Positions 8,001 to 15,213 of a DNA stretch of 26,231 nt are shown in pieces. The notes beneath the pieces were generated by a model. The model made no database searches and was not told the origin of the DNA. It saw only the letters and a list, made by a program, of their open reading frames with translations. The translations under genes were made by a program, and so were the position numbers. Position 1 is the stretch's first letter. The number at the start of each line of letters is the position of its first letter. Source of the stretch: SFLA01 sp045533895 (GTDB lineage Bacteria; Bacillota; Clostridia; Oscillospirales; CAG-382); contig JAZSIT010000047.1 of the NCBI GenBank assembly GCA_045533895.1, positions 1 to 26,231 on the forward strand, in the 5' to 3' direction.

Positions 8001-8718
8001 GGTCGTCTGTCTTTACGGAGTCTATCTCGGTAAGGAAGGTAGTGTGTCTGCAATGGTCGGACCAATAGGTATCTATTACGCGAAGCTCTGTCAGAGTGGG
8101 GTCTTTTCCTTCACTGCGGAAGTAATTTCGGCAGAAGATAACGTCGTCGCCGTCCATAGCAAGACCGTATTCGCCAACCAGCTTAACAGCCTCCTCGTCG
8201 GACATAGTAATAAATCCGTTCAGTACGGGTACAGTGGTGGGAATATCATATTCGGTAACCAGCGTCTCAGGCTTGTCCATACAAGCAACGCGGCTTTCCA
8301 CAGGGTTGATAACGTATTTTATAATCTCGTTTTTCTGGCTTTCGGTAATTTTACCGTAAATAGCGTATACCTTTGCACTGCGTATAAGCGGCTTTTCGCA
8401 ATAGGACATAAGCTGAATACACTGTGCGGCACTGTCTGCGCGCATATCAAACTGTCCCGGCAGATACTCGGATGCAAAAACCGTGTCTGCATCGGTATAA
8501 GGGAACTCGTATGTCACGTTATCAAGCTGGGGCTCGGAAAATACGGCGGAAACCGCCTTTTTGAAATTTTCCTCGGTTATATTTTCCGCATCATAGCGGT
8601 TAAGCAGTCTTACCTCTGTAACATCCTCAATACCCAAAAGACCGTTGATATCAGCCTTCAAAGCATCTGCTTCAAGGGTAAGACCTTCTTTTTTCTCAAC
8701 AAATAATCTGTATACCAT
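5014..8718 (-). CDS. purL: Phosphoribosylformylglycinamidine synthase, large fused form
   Basis: Converts FGAR, ATP and glutamine to FGAM. The 1234-residue chain is the fused type, so no separate purS or purQ is needed. In order: an N-terminal PurS-like part; the linker with DTYWSDHCRHTTF (about 220-235); two AIR-synthase-like halves with HNHPTEIEPFGGA and GGKDSMSG; and a C-terminal class I glutaminase starting near KVLIPVFPGTNCEYD. The glutaminase nucleophile is Cys1074 (GICNGFQ), with His1204 and Glu1206 in GHSER, so this domain appears intact. The start lies 3 bases after the purD stop, with GAAGG in the end of purD acting as ribosome binding site, suggesting translational coupling. Long antisense reading frames over this gene are shadows. 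Confidence 0.97.
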   Translation of the reverse strand: MVYRLFVEKKEGLTLEADALKADINGLLGIEDVTEVRLLNRYDAENITEENFKKAVSAVFSEPQLDNVTYEFPYTDADTVFASEYLPGQFDMRADSAAQCIQLMSYCEKPLIRSAKVYAIYGKITESQKNEIIKYVINPVESRVACMDKPETLVTEYDIPTTVPVLNGFITMSDEEAVKLVGEYGLAMDGDDVIFCRNYFRSEGKDPTLTELRVIDTYWSDHCRHTTFLTEIDSVKTDDPIILASYEDYKNTRKELNRVKPETLMDIGTIGARYLKAKGLLTKMDESEEINACTVKIVVETENGNEDWLLLFKNETHNHPTEIEPFGGAATCIGGAIRDPLSGRSYVYAAMRVTGAADPTKPLNETLPGKLPQRKIVTTAAAGYSSYGNQIGLATGQVDEIYHPGYVAKRMEIGAVLGAAPAENVRRECPAPGDKVILIGGRTGRDGCGGATGSSKSHTTQSLTACGAEVQKGNAPEERKLQRLFRNKQAALMIKRCNDFGAGGVSVAVGELAAGLKINLNAVPKKYEGLDGTELAISESQERMAVVVAAEDVQAFCALADKENLEATVIAEVTEEPRLRMEWNGVTTVDLSREFLDSNGAAKHITISPAPAVCEYCKELPTGSFEENILSVATDLNICSKRGLSERFDSTIGTGAVLMPFGGKNQLTPPQAMVTLIPLEHGRTDSCSYMAYGYNPYISEISPYHGAYLAVTESVAKLIATGASFKDVYLTFQEYFEKPLKDPARWGKPFSALLGALRAQKELKIASIGGKDSMSGSFEDINVPPTLVSFAVTDGKASETVSPEFKGAGHRIVHLVPPYGKDKLPVGEDMVNLFNMVTDLIRSGKALSVWTPTSGGAMEAIIKMSAGNGIGVDIADSYPDSLLYGYSYGSFIIELADDAEDMFVLLGHTNDTTTFSREGEKVCLNKVINAWEDKLEGVYSCNIKQGGKDIPAFSFEAESRVAPHVATVKPKVLIPVFPGTNCEYDTARALEDAGAVPEIFVINNLTGKGVERSAEKFASLIDESQIIFVPGGFSGGDEPDGSGKFITAFFRGENVKQAVNRLLSERDGLMCGICNGFQALIKLGLLPYGEIRDPDEKAPTLTFNTISRHQSRLVKTRVCSNKSPWLAETQVGEVYTVPISHGEGRFFADEKTILDLAAAGQIATQYVDESGVPTSDIRFNPNNSAFAIEGITSPDGRILGKMGHSERVSGNLYRNVPGVYDMGLFRSAVKYFKK

Positions 8719-8721
8719 TTA

Positions 8722-9987
8722 TCAGACCTTCGCTTTCATCGCTCTTGCGCCTATATCCTTGCGGTAATAAGCGTTCTCAAAGCCTATATTTTTGGTTGCG
8801 GCATAGGATTTGCTTATAGCTTCCTCCAAGGTATCGCCGATACAGGTAACGCCAAGCACTCTTCCGCCTGCGGAAACCAATTTTCCGTCAACTGTTTTTG
8901 CACCTGCGTAATAAACCTCGCCGTCAATGCTTCCCGTTTGCTTTATTTCAAAGCCGCTTGCATATTTTCCGGGATAACCTTCTGACGCCTGAATAACACA
9001 GCAAGCGTGCTTGGAAGCAAATTTTACTTCGCATTCACTTAAAACCCCGTCGCTTACCGCGCGCATTACCGTAAACAGATCGCTTTCCAGCAGGGGAAGG
9101 ACAACCTGAGTCTCGGGGTCGCCGAAACGGCAGTTATATTCAATAACCTTGGGGCCGTTAGGGGTAAGCATAAGACCGAAGTACAAGCATCCGCTGAAGG
9201 GACAGCCTTCCTTGTTCATAGCGTCGATAGTGGGCAGGAATATCTCCTGCATACATCTGTTTGCCATTTCCTCGGTGTAATAGGGGTTGGGTGCAACAGT
9301 GCCCATACCGCCGGTGTTAAGTCCCTCATCGTTATCCAGTGCTCTCTTGTGGTCCATAGAGGATACCATAGGAACAACGGTGTTTCCGTCTGTAAAGGCA
9401 AGGACCGAAACCTCGGGTCCCGTAAGGAATTCTTCAACAATAATATTCTTGCCGCTGTCACCAAAGCGGTTGTCCAGCATCATGGATCTTACTGCATCAA
9501 TAGCGTCTTCTCTGGTCTCGGCAATAACAACACCTTTGCCCAGCGCCAGACCGTCTGCTTTGATAACGGTGGGCAGAGGGCAAACCGAAACGTATTCCAG
9601 CGCCTTGTCCGCATCATAAAAGCATTCTGCCTTGGCGGTGGGAATACCGTATTTATTCATAAGATTTTTGGAAAACACCTTGCTTCCCTCTATCTGCGCC
9701 GCCGCCTTGGAGGGACCGAAGCAGGGAATACCTTTTTCACGAAGTCTGTCGCAAGCGCCCATAACCAGAGGGTCATCGGGTGCAACAACAGCGTAGTCAA
9801 TGCTGTTTTCCAAGGCAAAGCTTACAATACCGTCAAGGTCCTTTGCGCCGATATTAACGCATATCGCATCCTCTGCAATGCCGCCGTTACCGGGAAGGGC
9901 GTACAGCTCGGTTATTTCGTTGCTCTTTTTAAGAGCCTTTATTATGGCATGCTCGCGGCCTCCGCCGCCTACTACCATTACCTTCAT
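8722..9987 (-). CDS. purD: Phosphoribosylamine-glycine ligase
   Basis: Ligates glycine to phosphoribosylamine, giving GAR. The protein has 421 residues, typical for GAR synthetase. The start was moved to ATG at 9985-9987 (MKVMVVGGGGREHAI), which is preceded by GGGAGG and leaves a 23-base gap to the upstream gene; the longer frame begins inside that upstream gene. Visible features are the N-terminal GGGGREHAI loop, the ATP-grasp core with KADGLALGKGV and GGMGTVAPNPYY, and NCRFGDPETQVVLP, which carries metal and nucleotide ligands. It sits between the transformylase gene and purL. Its substrate phosphoribosylamine is the unstable product of PurF from the same operon. Confidence 0.97.
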   Translation of the reverse strand: MKVMVVGGGGREHAIIKALKKSNEITELYALPGNGGIAEDAICVNIGAKDLDGIVSFALENSIDYAVVAPDDPLVMGACDRLREKGIPCFGPSKAAAQIEGSKVFSKNLMNKYGIPTAKAECFYDADKALEYVSVCPLPTVIKADGLALGKGVVIAETREDAIDAVRSMMLDNRFGDSGKNIIVEEFLTGPEVSVLAFTDGNTVVPMVSSMDHKRALDNDEGLNTGGMGTVAPNPYYTEEMANRCMQEIFLPTIDAMNKEGCPFSGCLYFGLMLTPNGPKVIEYNCRFGDPETQVVLPLLESDLFTVMRAVSDGVLSECEVKFASKHACCVIQASEGYPGKYASGFEIKQTGSIDGEVYYAGAKTVDGKLVSAGGRVLGVTCIGDTLEEAISKSYAATKNIGFENAYYRKDIGARAMKAKV

Positions 9988-10010
9988 ATTATATATATTC
10001 CTCCCTGCGC

Positions 10011-11195
10011 TTAGTGGTGGAACAGTCTCGTTCCGGTAAAGCACATCGCCATTCCGTACTTGTTGCAGGTTTCGATAACCTGGTCGTCTCTTACGCTTCC
10101 GCCGGGCTGTGCCACGTAGGAAACACCGCTTCTCTTGCCGCGCTCAATATTGTCACCGAAGGGGAAGAACGCATCACTTCCCAGAGAAACGCCGGTAATA
10201 GTGTCAAGGTAAGCTCTCTGCTCTGCCTTGGTAAATACTTCGGGGCAAACGGTAAAGAATTTCTGCCACTCTCCGTCAGCAAGAATTTCGTCGGGATTTT
10301 CGGAAAGATAAATATCAATGCAGTTATCTCTGTCAGGTCTGCCGATATCAGCCTTAAAGGGGAGGTTTAAGCACTTTTCGTGCTGTCTGAGGTGCCAGAG
10401 GTCTGCCTTGCTTCCTGCCAGACGGGTGCAAAGAATACGGGACTGCTGTCCAGCGCCTACACCGATAGCCTGTCCGTCATAAGCATAGCAAACGGAATTG
10501 GACTGGGTGTACTTAAGAGTAATAAGTGCAATAACCAGGTCTCTCTTTGCCTCGTCGGAAAGAGTCTTGTTTTCGGTAACGATATTGTTAAGACATTCGG
10601 GGTCTATTTTAAGATTATTTCTGCCCTGCTCAAAGGTAATACCGAAAACCTGCTTCTTTTCTGCTTCTGCGGGGATATAATCGGGGTCGATCTTTACTAT
10701 ATTATAGCTGCCTTTGCGCTTGGATTTAAGTATCTCAAGTGCCTCGTCGGTATAACCGGGAGCGATAATACCGTCGGAAACCTCACGCTTGATAATGAGG
10801 GCGGTGGTAGCGTCACACTCTCTGGAAAGAGCTATCCAGTCACCGAAGGAGGACTGTCTGTCAGTACCTCTTGCTCTTGCATAAGCGCAAGCAAGGGGGC
10901 TTTCGTCAAGACCTTCGATATCATCAACAAAAAACGCCTTTTTCTGCGCCTCGGAAAGAGGGTTGCCCACAGCAGCAGAGGTAGGGGAAACGTGCTTAAA
11001 GGAGGTAGCGGCAGGCATATTCAGCGCCGCGTCCAATTCCTTAACAAGCTGCCAGGAGTTAAATGCGTCAAGAAAGTTTATGTAGCCGGGTCTGCCGTTA
11101 AGAATCTCAACGGGCAGGTCGGAACCGTCTTCCATATATATTTTAGAGTTTTTCTGGTTGGGGTTACAACCGTATTTAAGTGCAAATTCCTTCAT
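10011..11195 (-). CDS. purH: Stand-alone AICAR transformylase (PurH C-terminal domain only)
   Basis: Formylates AICAR to FAICAR using 10-formyl-THF. At 394 residues it is much shorter than the usual PurH of about 510-530, and it begins (MKEFALKYGCNPNQ) where the transformylase domain of a fused PurH normally starts. The N-terminal MGS-like IMP cyclohydrolase domain is absent. Catalytic signatures are present: the Lys-His pair in SFKHVSP, the YTQSNSVCYA stretch, and YVAQPGGSVRDDQVI near the C-terminus. A good ribosome binding site (AAGGAG) precedes the ATG, so this is not a truncation of a longer gene. The missing cyclohydrolase step is covered by purO two genes upstream in the same operon. 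Confidence 0.93.
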   Translation of the reverse strand: MKEFALKYGCNPNQKNSKIYMEDGSDLPVEILNGRPGYINFLDAFNSWQLVKELDAALNMPAATSFKHVSPTSAAVGNPLSEAQKKAFFVDDIEGLDESPLACAYARARGTDRQSSFGDWIALSRECDATTALIIKREVSDGIIAPGYTDEALEILKSKRKGSYNIVKIDPDYIPAEAEKKQVFGITFEQGRNNLKIDPECLNNIVTENKTLSDEAKRDLVIALITLKYTQSNSVCYAYDGQAIGVGAGQQSRILCTRLAGSKADLWHLRQHEKCLNLPFKADIGRPDRDNCIDIYLSENPDEILADGEWQKFFTVCPEVFTKAEQRAYLDTITGVSLGSDAFFPFGDNIERGKRSGVSYVAQPGGSVRDDQVIETCNKYGMAMCFTGTRLFHH

Positions 11196-11212
11196 ATTAT
11201 ATTTACTCCTTC

Positions 11213-12649
11213 TTAAACTTTAAGGTCGCTGTTTTCGCCGCCGACAAAGTATTTATCAATAATGGGCTGTGCCACGTCACGTATAAATTCTTCTGTCTGA
11301 TGCACGCTTCTGCCGATATATTTTTCGGGCATAAGCAAGCTGTTAATTTCTTCTTCGGTAAGACCGAACTTTTCGTCTGCGGCAATACGCTTAATAAGGT
11401 CGTTTTCCTTGCCCTCAAGCTTTACCTGCGCCGCCGCCGCGTGGGAATGAACACGGAGTCTTTCGTGTAATTCCTGTCTGTCTCCGCCTGCTTCAACGGC
11501 ACGCATCATAATGTTTTCGGTGGCCATAAAGGGAAGCTTTTCCATTACTCTGCGGTTTATTACCTTATCGTATACCACCATACCGGAGGTTACGTTAATG
11601 TATATATTCAAAATAGCGTCTACCGCGAGGAACGCCTCTGCGTTGGAGATACGTCTGTTTGCGGAATCATCCAGCGTGCGCTCAAACCACTGTGTACCTG
11701 CGGTAAAGGCAGGGTTAAGGGAATCGGTTATAACGTATCTTGCCAAAGCGGATATACGCTCGCATCTCATGGGATTACGCTTGTAAGGCATTGCGGAGGA
11801 GCCTACCTGATTCTTTCCGAAAGGCTCCTCCATTTCCTCAAAGGACTGAAGCAGTCTCATATCGTTGGAGAACTTGTATGCGCTTTGCGCAAAGCCGGAA
11901 AGTGCGGAAAGGAAGTAAGCGTCCACCTTTCTGGAATAAGTCTGTCCCGAAACGGGCACCACGCCGTCAAACCCATAGTCTGCGGCGATAAGCTCTTCAA
12001 CCTGCTTTACCTTTTCCTCATCGTTTCCGAAAAGCTCCATAAAGCTTGCCTGAGTACCGGTAGTACCCTTTGAGCCCAGCATCTTCAGCTCCTTTATTCT
12101 GTGCTCCAGCTCCTTTATATCCATGGAAAGCTCATACATCCAAAGAGTTGCGCGCTTTCCCACGGTGGTAAGCTGTGCAGGCTGAAGGTGGGTATATGCA
12201 AGGCAGGGCATAGACTTATACTTTTCGGCAAAGTCAGCCAGATTTTTCATAACAGCGGCGGCTTTTTTAAGCACCGCTTCACTTGCCTGCTTAAGAATAA
12301 TTATATCGGTATTATCACCTACGTAACAGCTTGTTGCGCCGAGGTGGATAATAGGCTCCGCCTCGGGACACTGCTCACCGAAGGTGTGGATATGCGCCAT
12401 AACGTCGTGACGCACCTTTTTCTCCCACTCTGCGGCTTTTTCGTAGTCCACGTCGTCCTTGTTTGCTTCCATCTGAGCGATCTGCTCGTCGGTTATGTTA
12501 AGACCGCATTTCTGCTCAGCCCTTGCAAGAGATATCCACAGCTTTCGCCAGGTACGGAACTTGTTGTTGTCCGAAAAGATATACTGCATCTCATCACTGG
12601 CATAGCGGGTGGAGAGAGGGGAGACGTATCTGTCGTGTCTGTCCATCAT
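11213..12649 (-). CDS. purB: Adenylosuccinate lyase
   Basis: Eliminates fumarate from SAICAR to give AICAR, and from adenylosuccinate to give AMP. The 478-residue protein carries the fumarase/aspartase superfamily signature GSSAMPYKRNPM, plus the catalytic His region HTFGEQCPEAEP and THLQPAQLTTVGKR. Its length and wording (RHDVMAHIHTFG, HLGATSCYVGDNTD, GTTGTQASF, QWFERTLDDSANRRI) resemble eukaryotic ADSL more than the roughly 430-residue Bacillus enzyme, judged from memory. The start overlaps the purO stop as TGATG, followed by a second in-frame ATG. The lack of a strong ribosome binding site suggests translation coupled to purO. Confidence 0.97.
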   Translation of the reverse strand: MMDRHDRYVSPLSTRYASDEMQYIFSDNNKFRTWRKLWISLARAEQKCGLNITDEQIAQMEANKDDVDYEKAAEWEKKVRHDVMAHIHTFGEQCPEAEPIIHLGATSCYVGDNTDIIILKQASEAVLKKAAAVMKNLADFAEKYKSMPCLAYTHLQPAQLTTVGKRATLWMYELSMDIKELEHRIKELKMLGSKGTTGTQASFMELFGNDEEKVKQVEELIAADYGFDGVVPVSGQTYSRKVDAYFLSALSGFAQSAYKFSNDMRLLQSFEEMEEPFGKNQVGSSAMPYKRNPMRCERISALARYVITDSLNPAFTAGTQWFERTLDDSANRRISNAEAFLAVDAILNIYINVTSGMVVYDKVINRRVMEKLPFMATENIMMRAVEAGGDRQELHERLRVHSHAAAAQVKLEGKENDLIKRIAADEKFGLTEEEINSLLMPEKYIGRSVHQTEEFIRDVAQPIIDKYFVGGENSDLKV

Positions 12650-13371
12650 CAGTTACCGTTCTTGTTTATAATGCACTGTCTTGCAGAACCGTCTGCAAGG
12701 CAGGTGTATCTTACGTAAAGGGAAATAAGATTATCCTTGTTAAGAGAATCCCATACTTCCTGTGCGAACTCACACATATCACCGCTTATCTTTACTCGTT
12801 TAGGCTCACCGGTAAAGGTGGGGAGAGGGTTTCCATCGCCGTTGTAGGTGTGGATAAAGTGTCCCAGACCTGCGGTGGGCGCATAGGAATAAGTAAATCT
12901 GTTGCAGGCAGTACCCTCGGGGTCTGCGGATTTAAGTATGCTCAATTTATAAGAATAACCCTTTTCAAAATCCTGAATAGCGGAAATTCTGGGGGTAAGA
13001 TTAGGAGCATCGGGCTCAAAGCAGCGAGTCTCCAATCCCTGCTCAAAGGTCATTCCTTTGGTAAGATGCTCGTATACCGTGTCGGTCTGGTCACCGTTGG
13101 TGGTTATAAGCTTGTTACCGAACACTCTGGATGCGGCGTAAATAATAAGGGAAGGGTCCTCTACCTTGCTTTCGTCAAAGGCTTTGGTGATTATAGCGCC
13201 GTCCTCACGCTCCGCAAAAACACGGTTGCGGGAGTTTTCGCTTCTGCCCATAATAAAGTATGCGGTAACCGCGTACTTTCCGCTTTCATCTGTGCCGACA
13301 ATTATTCCTCTGCCGGGATAAGGGTTGTTTCCAACCAATTCGTTCATAGTGTAAGACTGGTATACGCTCAT
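12649..13371 (-). CDS. purO: IMP cyclohydrolase, PurO family
   Basis: Closes FAICAR to IMP, the last step of the pathway. The protein has 240 residues and resembles the archaeal-type PurO / IMP_cyclohyd family, unrelated to the PurH N-terminal domain. Supporting motifs include NPYPGRGIIVG, YFIMGRSENSRNRVF and the C-terminal YVRYTCLADGSARQC. The start is ATG at 13369-13371 (MSVYQSYTMNELVGNN), with AAGGAGAA upstream; the longer frame starts inside purN and is rejected. It lies 5 bases after purN and overlaps purB. The operon also has a cyclohydrolase-less PurH, which makes this assignment coherent. I am sure of the family resemblance but cannot see catalytic proof from sequence alone. Confidence 0.88.
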   Translation of the reverse strand: MSVYQSYTMNELVGNNPYPGRGIIVGTDESGKYAVTAYFIMGRSENSRNRVFAEREDGAIITKAFDESKVEDPSLIIYAASRVFGNKLITTNGDQTDTVYEHLTKGMTFEQGLETRCFEPDAPNLTPRISAIQDFEKGYSYKLSILKSADPEGTACNRFTYSYAPTAGLGHFIHTYNGDGNPLPTFTGEPKRVKISGDMCEFAQEVWDSLNKDNLISLYVRYTCLADGSARQCIINKNGN

Positions 13372-13376
13372 TTTAA

Positions 13377-13988
13377 TTATTCTCCTTTTTGTTTCATTAT
13401 CCGTGCGGAAACCTTTTCCGCCGCAAGGGGAAGTATTATCCACTCCGCCTCTTCCATTACTCGTCTCTGTAACGTTTCGGGCGTGTCGTCATCTTTAACT
13501 TCAACTGCCTTCTGGGCAATTATCTCACCGCCGTCGCAAACCTCGTTTACAAAATGCACGGTGGCGCCTGTAACCTTAACACCCTTTTCCAACGCCGCCT
13601 CGTGAACGCGGAGTCCGTAATATCCCTTTCCGCAAAAAGAGGGGATAAGTGCAGGGTGTACGTTTATCATTCTGTTGGGGAACCGCTTTGTAAAATCCTC
13701 GCTGAGTATGCACATAAAGCCTGCAAGAATTATTATATCAGCCTTAACTTCCTCAATAATTCTTATCACTTCGGCTTCAAACTTTTCGCCCAGCTCCTTT
13801 TTGTTGGCAACGTATCCGTTTATTCCGGCGTTTTCCGCACGGGTAAGTGCGTATACACCGGGCTTATTGGATATAACGGCAACTATCTCACCGCTGTGCA
13901 GAACTCCGCTGTTTTGCGCGTCTATAAGTGCCTGCAGGTTTGTTCCGCCGCCGGATACAAGCACTGCAATTCTTGTCTTTTCTGCCAT
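13377..13988 (-). CDS. purN: Phosphoribosylglycinamide formyltransferase (folate-dependent)
   Basis: Transfers a formyl group from 10-formyl-THF to GAR, giving FGAR. The 203 residues start at the ATG at 13986-13988 (MAEKTRIAVLVSGGGTN). An upstream GTG that lengthens the frame by three codons is part of the AAGGTG ribosome binding site. The PRPP-type glycine loop SGGGTNLQALI is at the N-terminus. The catalytic Asn-His pair is in MINVHPALIP, and the catalytic Asp is in CDGGEII. It lies 10 bases after purM and 5 before purO. It is one of the two consumers of the Fhs product in this operon; no PurT alternative is seen. Confidence 0.96.
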   Translation of the reverse strand: MAEKTRIAVLVSGGGTNLQALIDAQNSGVLHSGEIVAVISNKPGVYALTRAENAGINGYVANKKELGEKFEAEVIRIIEEVKADIIILAGFMCILSEDFTKRFPNRMINVHPALIPSFCGKGYYGLRVHEAALEKGVKVTGATVHFVNEVCDGGEIIAQKAVEVKDDDTPETLQRRVMEEAEWIILPLAAEKVSARIMKQKGE

Positions 13989-13998
13989 ATATATCACC

Positions 13999-15048
13999 TT
14001 AAGCGATAACTATCTTTTCGCTTCCCTCGGAAACGGTACCGATAACGTAAGCGTCCTCACCGTGAGCCTTAAGTATCTCAATAGACTTCTCAACGTCCTC
14101 GGGAGCAACTACGATACTCATACCAACGCCCATGTTGTATGTGTTGAACATATCTCTTTCGGGAATGTTTCCGTCCTTTGCAATAACTTCAAAGATAGGA
14201 AGCACCTTTACTGCACTGCGGTCAATATTTGCACAAAGTCCGTCAGGCACGGAACGGGGAATATTTTCGTAAAATCCGCCGCCGGTGATGTGGGATATAC
14301 CCTTTACCTCAACCTGCTCAAGAAGTGCAAGCACGGGTTTTACGTATATCTTGGTGGGAACAAGCAGTGCTTCCGCTACCGTTTTTCCTCCCAATTCCTC
14401 ACGGGGAACGTAAAGGTTGGGGTTGTTATTATCAATATCAAAAACCTTGCGGCAAAGAGAAAAGCCGTTGGAATGAATACCGGTGGAGGGGAGAGCTATA
14501 ATAACGTCTCCGGCTTTCATTTTGGTATTGTCTATTATCTTCTTTTTGTCAACAACGCCTACGGTAAAGCCCGCAAGGTCGTATTCGTCAACAGGCATCA
14601 TACCGGGATGCTCTGCAGTTTCACCGCCGATAAGGGCACAGCCTGACTGAACGCAGCCCTTTGCAACACCGGCAACCAGCTCTGCAATACGCTCGGGCAC
14701 GTTTTTGCCGCAAGCAATGTAATCAAGGAAGAAAAGGGGCTTTGCGCCGACGCAGATAACGTCGTTAACGCACATTGCAACGCAGTCGATACCGATAGTA
14801 TCGTGCTTGTCGGTAAGAATAGCCAGCTTTAATTTGGTTCCCACGCCGTCTGTGCCGGAAACCAGCACCGGCTCTTCCATTCCCGCAATATTAAGACCGA
14901 AGCAACCGCCGAAACCGCCAACGTCATCAAGACATCCCTCGTTACGGGTGCGTGCAACGTGCTTTTTCATAAGCTCAACTGCCTTGTAGCCTGCGGTAAT
15001 ATCCACGCCGGCAGCGGCGTAGCTGTCAGATTTGGACTGTGTGTGCAT
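13999..15048 (-). CDS. purM: Phosphoribosylformylglycinamidine cyclo-ligase (AIR synthetase)
   Basis: Converts FGAM and ATP to AIR. The protein has 349 residues from the ATG at 15046-15048 (MHTQSKSDSYAAAGVD), with AAAAGGAG upstream; a longer frame begins before this ribosome binding site and is rejected. Family signatures are SYAAAGVDI, SGTDGVGTKLKLA, GGETAEHPGMM and the C-terminal HITGGGFYENIPR. It is separated from purF by 165 bases that hold a large palindromic element, the only sizeable gap in the operon, so purM and the genes beyond it may be expressed at a different level from purE and purF. Confidence 0.97.
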   Translation of the reverse strand: MHTQSKSDSYAAAGVDITAGYKAVELMKKHVARTRNEGCLDDVGGFGGCFGLNIAGMEEPVLVSGTDGVGTKLKLAILTDKHDTIGIDCVAMCVNDVICVGAKPLFFLDYIACGKNVPERIAELVAGVAKGCVQSGCALIGGETAEHPGMMPVDEYDLAGFTVGVVDKKKIIDNTKMKAGDVIIALPSTGIHSNGFSLCRKVFDIDNNNPNLYVPREELGGKTVAEALLVPTKIYVKPVLALLEQVEVKGISHITGGGFYENIPRSVPDGLCANIDRSAVKVLPIFEVIAKDGNIPERDMFNTYNMGVGMSIVVAPEDVEKSIEILKAHGEDAYVIGTVSEGSEKIVIA

Positions 15049-15114
15049 AATGTATCTCCTTTTAACCTTTTTTGGCATTGTTTTTTAATAAAGTTATTTT
15101 TTAGGTGTCTTTTC

Positions 15115-15179
15115 GGGCGATTCGCAAATCACACCCCATAAATGCATTACACATTTATGAGGACCCTGTGAAATCGCCC
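15115..15179. repeat. 65-bp intergenic palindromic element between purF and purM
   Basis: Nested inverted arms: GGGCGATT (15115-15122) with AATCGCCC (15172-15179); TCACA (15129-15133) with TGTGA (15167-15171); CATAAATG (15137-15144) with CATTTATG (15152-15159). In RNA this would be one long interrupted hairpin inside the operon. The GGGGCGATT...AATCGCCC ends resemble short palindromic repeats I associate with gut Clostridia genomes, from memory only. A small dispersed (MITE-like) repeat or an attenuating hairpin are both possible. Confidence 0.6.
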
Positions 15180-15213
15180 CTACTTATCTAAAAACCTTTT
15201 TGTGGGGGGTATT

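Noticed and set aside
10011..11195. PurH as a truncated pseudogene
   Set aside because: It has its own start and ribosome binding site, a complete transformylase domain with catalytic motifs, and a PurO gene nearby to supply the missing activity.
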